The notes under the pieces were generated by a model that did no database searches, was not told the DNA's origin, and saw only the letters and a list, made by a program, of their open reading frames with translations. A DNA stretch of 52,585 nt from contig JAQTTH010000026.1 in NCBI GenBank assembly GCA_028710895.1, positions 1 through 52,585 of the forward strand. Reading direction: 5' to 3'. Shown here piece after piece: positions 34,366-43,767 of this stretch. This DNA comes from Paludibacter sp. GTDB taxonomy: Bacteria; Bacteroidota; Bacteroidia; Bacteroidales; Paludibacteraceae. The position numbers were made by a program, and so were the translations under genes. Each line of letters opens with the position of its first letter. Positions within the stretch are counted from its first letter, which is position 1.

Positions 34366-35579
34366 TCTAGCGATTTTGGACTAGGATGGGATTGAGAATT
34401 TTCAAATTTATCTTGTTGTACAATTAGGATTATAGTCAATAAATACACCATTGGATTTAAATCTCGTTCAAAGCTACCTACAAATAATTGTAAAAAAGTA
34501 ATCAACGTAAGTAATAAAACCATAAATCTGAAATTTGCACTAACTGTATAGCAGCCGAAAACAAACATTGACAAAATAACTACAAATCCGAGAACCCCAT
34601 ATTCTAATGTGCTTTGTAGGAGTATATTATGAGTGTGCTTGTTATTAATCATTCCTCTAATTGCAAATTGATTCTTCATGTCGTATGCTGCAGTACTCGC
34701 CCCAACTCCTAAAAAGTTAGATTTTACTATTTCGTCATATGCAACTGCCCATATTTCCTGACGAGGTTCATGCTTAATGCTAGAGGTGCTTAAACGTGGA
34801 TTTTGTTGTATTAATATTGTGACTAATAATATAAATAGCGAAGTCGAAATTAGAGTAAGGCGTTTACTTTTTTCCCAAAAATAATGAACAATGTATATCA
34901 CTAATATTATAATACTTGAAAGAAGTCCTATTCTACCTTCTGATAAAAATAGATTAAGAATTATAACGATAGATGACAAAACGAGTGAAAGCCGTTGCCA
35001 AAAGGCTTTTTTACCTTTCAAAGATACAATAATATAGTAAATACATATTAGTGAAACATTCAAATAGTAATTAAATTTCATGTGACTATTGATATACTTT
35101 ATACGAACTAACCCTAATAGTTCATTTCGGTTTACACTACTTAAAATTTCACTATTTAAATTTGAAAGTAAAAAAGCACCCAATATAAATGAAGTTGCAA
35201 TAAAAGTCCATGCAAAATATTTCAGTTTGAAATATTTGTTAAAGCCGAATAAACCAACAATTCCAAAAATCAAAAACGGAATTCTTTCTTCAATAATCGT
35301 CCCGAAAAAACTCGTATTTTTTTCAAATGGAAAAAATATAAACTGTAGTACAAAGAAGAAAATGACAATGATAAAAAATATTTGTCTTGAGCTTCTGTCC
35401 CATTTAAATTGCTTCCATTTTTTCTCAACAATTGCTTCAATAGTATAAGAAATAAATGCGACAGCAAAAGCTAGTCGCTGAAAAATATTTATGTATAAGG
35501 ATAGCTCGACGACTAGAAATAACATACTAAAAAGATTAATAAGTCTAACAATCCTCAAAAATTTACTTTCTATTTCCAT
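34362..35579 (-). CDS. O-antigen polymerase/ligase family membrane protein (Wzy/WaaL-like)
   Basis: 405 residues with about ten to twelve hydrophobic segments over the whole length. The large periplasmic loop has the O-antigen ligase family signature NNKHTHNILLQSTLEYGVLGF, and a basic/His-rich loop (SSIKHEPRQEIW) precedes it. Wzy polymerises and WaaL ligates lipid-linked repeat units on the periplasmic side; the two cannot be told apart from sequence. It is the last gene of the minus-strand run that includes wzi. Confidence 0.85.
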   Translation of the reverse strand: MEIESKFLRIVRLINLFSMLFLVVELSLYINIFQRLAFAVAFISYTIEAIVEKKWKQFKWDRSSRQIFFIIVIFFFVLQFIFFPFEKNTSFFGTIIEERIPFLIFGIVGLFGFNKYFKLKYFAWTFIATSFILGAFLLSNLNSEILSSVNRNELLGLVRIKYINSHMKFNYYLNVSLICIYYIIVSLKGKKAFWQRLSLVLSSIVIILNLFLSEGRIGLLSSIIILVIYIVHYFWEKSKRLTLISTSLFILLVTILIQQNPRLSTSSIKHEPRQEIWAVAYDEIVKSNFLGVGASTAAYDMKNQFAIRGMINNKHTHNILLQSTLEYGVLGFVVILSMFVFGCYTVSANFRFMVLLLTLITFLQLFVGSFERDLNPMVYLLTIILIVQQDKFENSQSHPSPKSLD

Positions 35580-35594
35580 GTATCTTGTATTTGT

Positions 35595-37028
35595 CTATTT
35601 ATTTGTAGTCTTACATGAAGGGAAAAAATACCCATATTTACTAATCTTAAACATTAGTCCAAGATTATTTCCATAGGCTTTGCCTGCATCCAGAGCAACT
35701 GAGATTCCTGCATCAATTTGATAGAATTTTTCAAAATGCTTACTAACTTCAAGTAACATATTTGTAGATCTAAGCATATCCTGAGTTGGATAATTTGAAT
35801 ATGTACCGTAATTTTTGCTGAACGAACTAATTCCTTTATATTTATACCCGTTATATTCTCCTTCCAGACCAATATGATGTACTTGAACACGGTTATTTAA
35901 TAGGCCAATTTCATTGTTCTTATTATAAATCGGTGAAGTTATAAATGAAGTTCCTATTGTCCTTCTATAATATGACCATCCATTCTTGTAAAGGTAATTG
36001 TTGAAATAGTTATCTGAACCTCCGTAAACAACTCCATCATAGTCGTGATATGGGCCGGATTGATCTGTTGTATTTAAATATTCGTAGATAATCTTTTGAA
36101 TAAATGGAAATTTTTTATTTTGGATAGTTATGCCCCATAGCCCATCTGAAATATTTGGAGTATTCCATATGAACTTAATGGGTTTATCTTCCATTAGGTT
36201 CTGCCAGTAAGCGCATATATCGACGTTTTTTAATGTGATCTCTGCCTTTGTACTTTGTGAAATGATGTGGTTTCCTCCAACATTAATTTGGTCGTAAATA
36301 CTTGCGCCTGATGAACCGCTTCTTGCAAAAAACACGTTTATGAAGTCGCTGAGACCAGATGGTTGTCTACCGTATACTGGTGATACCCCTCCCCATTGTG
36401 CTACATGATCCACACCGTATTGTAGATGTACTGGACTTTTTTTACCCCCAAATCGCAGGTAGCCATATTTGTGGTGAAAGAGAAGATCTTTGGTGTAAAT
36501 TTGATCTGTGAACCAACCATGAGATATCCCTCCTTTCAATTCCACAAATCCATTTCTAAATAAAATTGGAGTGAAGTTTTCTATTCCAATAAATATTTTG
36601 GGCATTGGACGTGAATTATTTGAGAATAAGAGTCCACCACTTGATAATCCAGTGTCTTGATTTCCAATTGTTTCTTCGTGCATTCCAACACTTGCATTAA
36701 AAATCCATAGATGTGCATTTAAATAGAATTCATGTAATTTAATAGCGCTTTCATTTTTGCTTATGTTTGCATAGCAACTTGCCACAAAGCTATAATCGAA
36801 GAATTTCTCAATTGTTGATTCTTTCTTATTGACACGCAGTAATAACGTTGTACTATTTGGGTCAAAAGGAGTAATTCCATATTGATTGTTTTGAAACCAA
36901 AATGGAGAAGACAGACCACTAGCAATTCGTGTATTCAAACTAACATTATATTGAATAGTGTCGGTTTGAGCTAAAATTGCATTAGCAAGTAGCATGGTCA
37001 GAAATAAAAAAAATATTCTTGATCTCAT
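35595..37028 (-). CDS. wzi: Capsule assembly protein Wzi family
   Basis: 477 residues with a signal peptide ending ...NAILAQ (Gln at +1), then a predicted 18-strand outer-membrane barrel rich in alternating aromatic residues. Family landmarks are ASGLSSPFWFQNNQYGI near the start, GIENFTPILFRNG, KYGYLRFGGKKSPVHLQYG and DHVAQWGGVSPVYGRQ. Wzi binds capsular polysaccharide at the cell surface and organises the capsule. It has the same orientation as the polymerase gene 15 nt further on and the kelch gene before it. Confidence 0.87.
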   Translation of the reverse strand: MRSRIFFLFLTMLLANAILAQTDTIQYNVSLNTRIASGLSSPFWFQNNQYGITPFDPNSTTLLLRVNKKESTIEKFFDYSFVASCYANISKNESAIKLHEFYLNAHLWIFNASVGMHEETIGNQDTGLSSGGLLFSNNSRPMPKIFIGIENFTPILFRNGFVELKGGISHGWFTDQIYTKDLLFHHKYGYLRFGGKKSPVHLQYGVDHVAQWGGVSPVYGRQPSGLSDFINVFFARSGSSGASIYDQINVGGNHIISQSTKAEITLKNVDICAYWQNLMEDKPIKFIWNTPNISDGLWGITIQNKKFPFIQKIIYEYLNTTDQSGPYHDYDGVVYGGSDNYFNNYLYKNGWSYYRRTIGTSFITSPIYNKNNEIGLLNNRVQVHHIGLEGEYNGYKYKGISSFSKNYGTYSNYPTQDMLRSTNMLLEVSKHFEKFYQIDAGISVALDAGKAYGNNLGLMFKISKYGYFFPSCKTTNK

Positions 37029-37054
37029 TGATTACTCCAATTTTTATACTACGA

Positions 37055-38065
37055 TCAAGGTTCAAAGCTCCATAAATCATTGAAGCGGATTTCATCGGTT
37101 TCTCCCAACCCTAAGTAGGCCTTATTACCTATTACAAATGCTATTGCATTTTCTCTGCCTTGTGTCGGGACTGTTCCCCGTTTGTACCAGGCATCATTTA
37201 AAGCATCATACTCCACGATGTCGTTAAAAAATTTACCTATTGTTAATGAGCCACCCATATATCTGCCTGTGGCAATAAAAAAACGATGATTCACAGAAAA
37301 TGCTATTGCATTCACTCGTCCTTTTCCCGGCAAAGAATTTAATTGTATCCACTTGTCTTTTTCAGGAAAATACTCCCACCAATCGTTTCGATTACCACCA
37401 CCAAGGCCATAATAATAATGTGTACCATCTGTACAACTTACGGCTGCGGTTCGAGCTGCACCAGGGAAATTTGACAATTGTTCCCATTTATCACTCTCGG
37501 TGTCATATCTCCAGACTTCTTTGTTCGAATGAGTTTGAGCACTAAGCGAAAATAGATATATCCATTTTTTGTAAGTGAAACTAGAACAGGAATTAACCGG
37601 GGCGTCTTTGCTGTCAGACCTCGTTGGAAAGCTTGCTTTTTGTGTCCATTTGTTAGTGAGTGGGTCGTACATCCAGAAATCAGAAAATATAGTTGTATCT
37701 GATGCGTATACAAATAGATCGGTGTTATATCCTAATCCGACATAAGCTTTTCCGGCAACTGCTTCAGCAATTGCACCCACTCTGCCATGTCCCGGAAAAT
37801 CAGTTTTACGATTCCAACTGCTATCTGAGGGATTATACTCCCAGCAATCTTTTATGCTGCTTGTGTGTTTACCGCCGATTCTGCCTAGTGTGATATATGC
37901 CTTATTATTTATTACAAATGAAGTTGCAGTTGCACGCGCTAAATTTGGAATTGTATTGATTTGGCTTAGTTTTAAGGTAGGATAAGGCGAATCAACAAAA
38001 TCAATGCATGAAATCAATGAAAATATAATAAGAGGAAATGTTAGATTTGCGAATTTAAATCTCAT
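37055..38065 (-). CDS. Kelch-repeat lipoprotein
   Basis: 336 residues. The signal peptide ends in the lipobox LISC. At least five kelch blades follow, each with an aromatic-Trp pattern such as DCWEYNPSDSSWNRK, DFWMYDPLTNKWTQK, EVWRYDTESDKWEQL, DWWEYFPEKDKWIQL and DIVEYDALNDAWYKR, so a beta-propeller is likely. It resembles the N-acetylneuraminate epimerase NanM in layout, but no catalytic residues can be assigned. It is probably surface- or periplasm-anchored. Given its neighbours, binding of the surface polysaccharide is a fair guess. Confidence 0.8.
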   Translation of the reverse strand: MRFKFANLTFPLIIFSLISCIDFVDSPYPTLKLSQINTIPNLARATATSFVINNKAYITLGRIGGKHTSSIKDCWEYNPSDSSWNRKTDFPGHGRVGAIAEAVAGKAYVGLGYNTDLFVYASDTTIFSDFWMYDPLTNKWTQKASFPTRSDSKDAPVNSCSSFTYKKWIYLFSLSAQTHSNKEVWRYDTESDKWEQLSNFPGAARTAAVSCTDGTHYYYGLGGGNRNDWWEYFPEKDKWIQLNSLPGKGRVNAIAFSVNHRFFIATGRYMGGSLTIGKFFNDIVEYDALNDAWYKRGTVPTQGRENAIAFVIGNKAYLGLGETDEIRFNDLWSFEP

Positions 38066-38081
38066 TATAAGCTATCTAGTC

Positions 38082-39398
38082 TTAGTTTGCATACACTCTC
38101 ACCCAGTCAACCTCAATAGATCCTGCACTCCCGCGTTGTCTTTCCGAAATAAAAGAATTAAATGATAAGAACATCTCTTCATTTGGAACATTACTCGAAG
38201 TACGATAAACCTCAAGATCATTTATCATCCATATCAATTCTTTTTTATTCCAGATTAATGTGTAGATGAAGTATTCTGATGGGTTAAGTCCACCAATTTT
38301 TACGCTATCAAAGAGATTAATGTTGGCATTTCCAACACTGATTTTTTTACCATCAAAATGAAAAATGTTGATATGAGGAAGCTTTCCATCTGAACCCAGC
38401 CAAAATGCATGTTGAACTTTGCCCGTGCAGCGAAGTTTTGCCCGAATGATTCCATATTTCTGGTTAAAAGTATCTGCAGTTTGTAGAACGTCCGATGTAA
38501 AGTGATATTCCTTTTCCATAAAACCTCTTCGGGGATGCCAGGCGCGTGCAGTTGCTTTTTCGTGTTTTGTTGCAAGCTTCAAAATGCCATCTTCAACGGA
38601 TATATTTTTACCCGAGTTATTTGCTTGTTTCTCGTTTGCAAACGAGTGATCACCAATTAAGTCAGGACTTTTGTAGTGAAATCCAAAGTTCCAGTGAGAC
38701 TTGTCGAGCGTGTTCCAATCAAATTCGTCGCTAAATGTAAGTTTCATAGAACGGTATTTTTCAAAACGCTCTGGCTTTTCGTTCTCAAAAAACTCAATAT
38801 CCGGATTTTTTGCTAATTCGTAAAAACGCTCTTGTTTCGCAAATTCAGGTGTGCTGTGCCAACGGTTATTATTGGCCCAGAATTCGTTCGCTTTGACAAA
38901 TTCAGGGGTTGATACCTTCGTTTTTATTTCTTCGTAATCTTTGATGATGTACGATTCGTGAAAGCGGCTATAAACTTTAAAAGCATTTGATTTTTCAAAT
39001 GCTTTCATCTTTTTGAGGTGTTCAGAAGCTTTAAGTTTCTTTTTGTCTCCCAAAGACTCATATTCGGGTGTGGCTTTGAAATCAAGATATTGTTTCAACT
39101 CTTCTGAGTTTAAAACTTTGTAGTAAAGTTGAATAGAAGCAGATGTGTGTAGCTTTTTATACTTCTTACTTACTCTGAATTCCTCTGTGTCTTTGTATTT
39201 CCGATTCTGAAGGATTTTCTTATTTTTCTGAAATTCAGCTGATTTTACAATATGAAAAAGCTTTTTATATTCAGCCAGTTCAACTGATTTCTCTACTTCT
39301 TCATAACGATGCATGGCTTTTACCAAATCTGCTTCGTTTTTTTCGAGTTTGGCTGTCGGAGTAATTTTTCCAAAGAGTTTTTTCCAAAACAGATTCAT
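38082..39398 (-). CDS. GH16-fold protein with lost catalytic motif and helical N-terminal repeats
   Basis: 438 residues, no signal peptide. Residues about 25-215 are charged, helical and built of repeated units of about 25 residues around F/Y-x-x-L (SAEFQKNKK, TEEFRVSKKY, TPEYESLG, TPEFVKANEF, TPEFAKQERF). Residues about 218-438 are a concanavalin-like GH16 domain (FSDEFDW, LDKSHWNF, WHPRRGFMEKEYHF, YGIIRAKLRCTG, ending VDWVRVYAN). The hydrolase motif ExDxxE is replaced: H342, N344 and H347 stand at its three catalytic positions. The protein is therefore probably a lectin-like binder, not an enzyme. Confidence 0.78.
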   Translation of the reverse strand: MNLFWKKLFGKITPTAKLEKNEADLVKAMHRYEEVEKSVELAEYKKLFHIVKSAEFQKNKKILQNRKYKDTEEFRVSKKYKKLHTSASIQLYYKVLNSEELKQYLDFKATPEYESLGDKKKLKASEHLKKMKAFEKSNAFKVYSRFHESYIIKDYEEIKTKVSTPEFVKANEFWANNNRWHSTPEFAKQERFYELAKNPDIEFFENEKPERFEKYRSMKLTFSDEFDWNTLDKSHWNFGFHYKSPDLIGDHSFANEKQANNSGKNISVEDGILKLATKHEKATARAWHPRRGFMEKEYHFTSDVLQTADTFNQKYGIIRAKLRCTGKVQHAFWLGSDGKLPHINIFHFDGKKISVGNANINLFDSVKIGGLNPSEYFIYTLIWNKKELIWMINDLEVYRTSSNVPNEEMFLSFNSFISERQRGSAGSIEVDWVRVYAN

Positions 39399-39410
39399 GA
39401 TGCAATGTTA

Positions 39411-39959
39411 TTATGAATTTTTATTTGACAATTTAATTAACTCTATACATTGATTAATCTCGGAAACAATAATCGGTTTGTATTTTTCTTCTAACGGTAT
39501 AAATGATTCGGTACGCATTAAATCAATTTGACTAAGAAATAAATCGTAAAACCCATTTTGATTCAGAATAATCAGTGGCTTTTTATGTTCGCCAACCACA
39601 CCCGATGCCACTATGTCTAACATTTCATCCAGTGTTCCATAACTTCCGGGAAGTACAACAAAAATGTCAGTTAATACTTTCATTTCTGCTTTCCGTTCGC
39701 TCATTGTTTCAACCGTTATCAGATTTGTTGGTAACGAACTTTGACGGTTCATTTTGATAACTGCATTCGGAATAACCCCGATAATTTCACCGTTTTTGCT
39801 GTGAGCACCTTCTGATACTGAGTCCATCAAACCTCCGGTTGCACCACCATAAACAAGTGTATTTCCACTTTCAGCTATAAATTCGCCTAACTGAAACGCC
39901 ACTTTTTTATATTGGTTGGCAATGTGATTACTCGAAGAACAAAAAACGGCTATTTTCAT
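39411..39959 (-). CDS. LOG family protein (TIGR00730 Rossmann fold)
   Basis: 182 residues. Family motifs are KIAVFCSSS at the start, YGGATGGLMDSVSEGA, and VLPGSYGTLDEMLDI. The usual PGGxGTxxE is here PGSYGTLDE, a Gly-to-Ser change. Characterised members are nucleotide 5'-monophosphate phosphoribohydrolases (LOG, cytokinin-activating in plants); in bacteria they likely process purine nucleotides. It follows gyrB on the same strand with a hairpin-forming spacer between. Confidence 0.87.
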   Translation of the reverse strand: MKIAVFCSSSNHIANQYKKVAFQLGEFIAESGNTLVYGGATGGLMDSVSEGAHSKNGEIIGVIPNAVIKMNRQSSLPTNLITVETMSERKAEMKVLTDIFVVLPGSYGTLDEMLDIVASGVVGEHKKPLIILNQNGFYDLFLSQIDLMRTESFIPLEEKYKPIIVSEINQCIELIKLSNKNS

Positions 39960-39966
39960 TTTTTAA

Positions 39967-40021
39967 GTTGATAATTGATGATTGACAGTTGATTGAACAA
40001 AATCAACTGTCAATTATCAAC
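39967..40021 (-). repeat. Imperfect 21-bp hairpin in the gyrB-LOG spacer
   Basis: The right arm (40001-40021) pairs with a left arm (39967-39994) that carries a 7-nt duplication, so one side bulges; the loop is 6 nt. No T-run follows on either strand, so it is not a typical terminator. It resembles other AT-rich palindromic spacers of this window (45512-45536, 47948-48001). Confidence 0.6.
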
Positions 40022-40025
40022 TGAA

Positions 40026-42011
<1,986 letters not shown>

Positions 42012-42077
42012 TTACAGTCGTTTGGAGATTGCATTTTCTTTATGTTTAATAAAAAAAATACTTTCTCGAAAAACAGA

Positions 42078-42085
42078 CAAATATA
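42078..42085 (-). promoter_or_regulatory. Candidate -7 element for gyrB
   Basis: The minus strand reads TATATTTG (TAnnTTTG), about 88 nt before the start codon. The expected TTG is not found at 18-20 nt upstream. Confidence 0.35.
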
Positions 42086-42175
42086 CAATAAATATTTGAG
42101 ATGGGAGCTATGATTTTGGATGAAATATTAAACAGAAATAAGCCTCCTGATAGACCTTGATAATCGAATTTATGC

Positions 42176-42218
42176 AAAAAAATAATCTGCCATTTGTTTA
42201 CACAGATGGCAGATTATT
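42176..42218 (-). terminator. Terminator of the chorismate mutase-aldolase operon
   Basis: A perfect 13-bp stem (42181-42193 with 42206-42218) and a 12-nt loop. On the minus strand it is followed by six T (plus-strand A at 42176-42181). A weaker T-run on the plus side (after CG) hints at partial bidirectional use. Confidence 0.88.
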
Positions 42219-42242
42219 CGTTTTTCAGATAGAAATTTTGTC

Positions 42243-43253
42243 CTATTCCAGTACTTCGTTGTCGTGCATTTCTTTCATAAAAGTCACGAAATCATTTTTG
42301 CGGTCAGAATCCATCCATTCCAGACTTTTGCGAGGATGCGCATTCAGAGCACCTGAAATAAGGTACGGAATGTGGTAACCCCAGTCGATTTGACTTTGCA
42401 TTGGGTGAACATAGTCCTGAATCACCTGTAATAAAGGCAATAGTCGATATTTTGGATTTTTGAGGAAGGCGATCAGAATTTCAATGGGGCAGTTTCCTGC
42501 ACCACGTCCAAGTCCCATCAACGTTGCATCGAGCATTGTACAGCCTTCCATTATCGCAGTGTAGGTGTTTGACATAGCCATTTGCATGTTATTGTGCGCA
42601 TGAATTCCAATTTCCTTACCGGGAAGTGCGGCCATATATTTGCGAACCAAATGCTGGATTGACTCAACATACATGCTACCGAAACTGTCAACAGCATAAA
42701 AGGTTTTTACGCGTGAAGCAGCAATATCTTTCAATGCTTCGTCCAGTTCATGTTCGTTTACAGTAGAAACGGCCATTAAATTAATACAAACTTCGTAGCC
42801 TTTGTCCATACAGTGATGAGCCAGGGCAACGGCTTTGTCGACCTGATGCACATAACAAGCCACACGAATCATATCCAGCAAACTATCTTCTGCCATTGGT
42901 ATATCCTCTAAATCGATACGGCCTATATCAGCCATGGCAGAAAGTTTCAGCTTTGTTTCATTTTTACCAACAATGCGTTCAAGGTCTTTTTGATGACAGA
43001 ATTTCCATGGACCGTATACGCTGCGATCGAATGCTTTTTCGCTGCTCAGGTAGCCGATTTCCATGTAATCTACCCCTGCTTCCACGCAGGCATTATAAAC
43101 TCCTCGAACGAAATCGTCCGAAAATTGCCACTTATTCATCAATCCACCGTCGCGTACGGTGCAATCCATTACTTTAATTTCTTGTTTGAACATGCTAATT
43201 TTATTTGCTATTATTTTATTTTCAATTTCTTCTTTCCAGTTTTCTGATTTCAT
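42243..43253 (-). CDS. DRE-TIM metallolyase / HMGL-like aldolase
   Basis: 336 residues from ATG 43253. This start overlaps the stop of the preceding chorismate mutase as TAATG; a later Met (43193) is possible. The TIM-barrel has the superfamily metal and substrate motifs: DCTVRDGGL (the R-D pair of DRE-TIM enzymes) and HAHNN (divalent-metal histidines), plus GLGRGAGNCP. Relatives include 4-hydroxy-2-oxovalerate aldolase, isopropylmalate synthase and HMG-CoA lyase. The reaction here is unknown. Coupling to chorismate mutase hints at an aromatic or 2-oxoacid substrate. Confidence 0.82.
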   Translation of the reverse strand: MKSENWKEEIENKIIANKISMFKQEIKVMDCTVRDGGLMNKWQFSDDFVRGVYNACVEAGVDYMEIGYLSSEKAFDRSVYGPWKFCHQKDLERIVGKNETKLKLSAMADIGRIDLEDIPMAEDSLLDMIRVACYVHQVDKAVALAHHCMDKGYEVCINLMAVSTVNEHELDEALKDIAASRVKTFYAVDSFGSMYVESIQHLVRKYMAALPGKEIGIHAHNNMQMAMSNTYTAIMEGCTMLDATLMGLGRGAGNCPIEILIAFLKNPKYRLLPLLQVIQDYVHPMQSQIDWGYHIPYLISGALNAHPRKSLEWMDSDRKNDFVTFMKEMHDNEVLE

Positions 43254-43570
43254 TAGCTCACAGATTTGGGTCTTTTTTCCAAAATTTCTAACTCTTTTCC
43301 AATGTTGTGATCTACTAAAAAACGATAGATTTGTTCGAAAGTTTGTTTGTCCAATCCATGTTCGGCAGCCCATTCTCCGCGGGCTTTTATTACGTGGTTC
43401 TTTCGGTCTTCGGCCACAACGCTTTCAACATCGGTTTTGTATTTCACAATTTCACTAACATACTGAAAACGTTGGGCAAAGAGTGAAATTATTTCTTTGT
43501 CAATTACATCAATTTGCTGGCGAATTTCTTCTTTGGATATACAGTCGGAAGGTAATTTTGCTAAGTTCAC
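43253..43570 (-). CDS. Chorismate mutase, AroQ (type II) family
   Basis: 105 residues with a GTG start at 43570. An upstream in-frame TTG at 43606 lies inside the promoter and can be excluded. The AroQ pattern is visible: ISKEEIRQQIDVIDKEIISLFAQR (first helix, with the active-site Arg and the D-K pair), YVSEIVKYK, then RKNHVIKARGEWAAEHGL and FLVDHNIGKELE. It converts chorismate to prephenate. It is a stand-alone domain, coupled to the downstream aldolase by a 1-nt overlap. Confidence 0.87.
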   Translation of the reverse strand: MNLAKLPSDCISKEEIRQQIDVIDKEIISLFAQRFQYVSEIVKYKTDVESVVAEDRKNHVIKARGEWAAEHGLDKQTFEQIYRFLVDHNIGKELEILEKRPKSVS

Positions 43571-43603
43571 GTTGGGATAAATTTGGTTTTGTTTTAAACT
43601 GCG

Positions 43604-43634
43604 CAAAAGTAATGGTTTTTCGTTTCATTTTCAA
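43604..43634 (-). promoter_or_regulatory. Promoter of the chorismate mutase-aldolase operon
   Basis: The minus strand reads TTG (43632-43634), 20 nt, TACTTTTG (43604-43611). The start site near 43597 leaves a leader of about 27 nt to the GTG start. Confidence 0.7.
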
Positions 43635-43713
43635 ACAATATATAATCTTTTTCTTTTAATTGATAATGTTTTACATATTTATGTACTATTCTATATATTG
43701 GTTTCCACAAAAC

Positions 43714-43746
43714 AAAAAGAACCGAACATTTCTGTCCGGTTCTTTT
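43714..43746 (-). terminator. Terminator of the cysJ-cysI operon
   Basis: A stem of GAACCG/CGGTTC extended by ACA/TGT across one mismatch, with flanking A and T runs on both sides. On the minus strand it ends in five T (plus A at 43714-43718), 22 nt after the cysI stop. Confidence 0.82.
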
Positions 43747-43767
43747 CTTATCTATACTGTAAAAAGC

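Noticed and set aside
37055-38065. NanM sialic-acid epimerase
   Set aside because: The kelch layout is similar, but no sialic-acid gene is near and the active-site residues cannot be assigned.
43571-43606. TTG at 43606 as the start of chorismate mutase
   Set aside because: It overlaps the -7 element of a strong promoter, so it would not be on the mRNA. GTG at 43570 fits the AroQ length.
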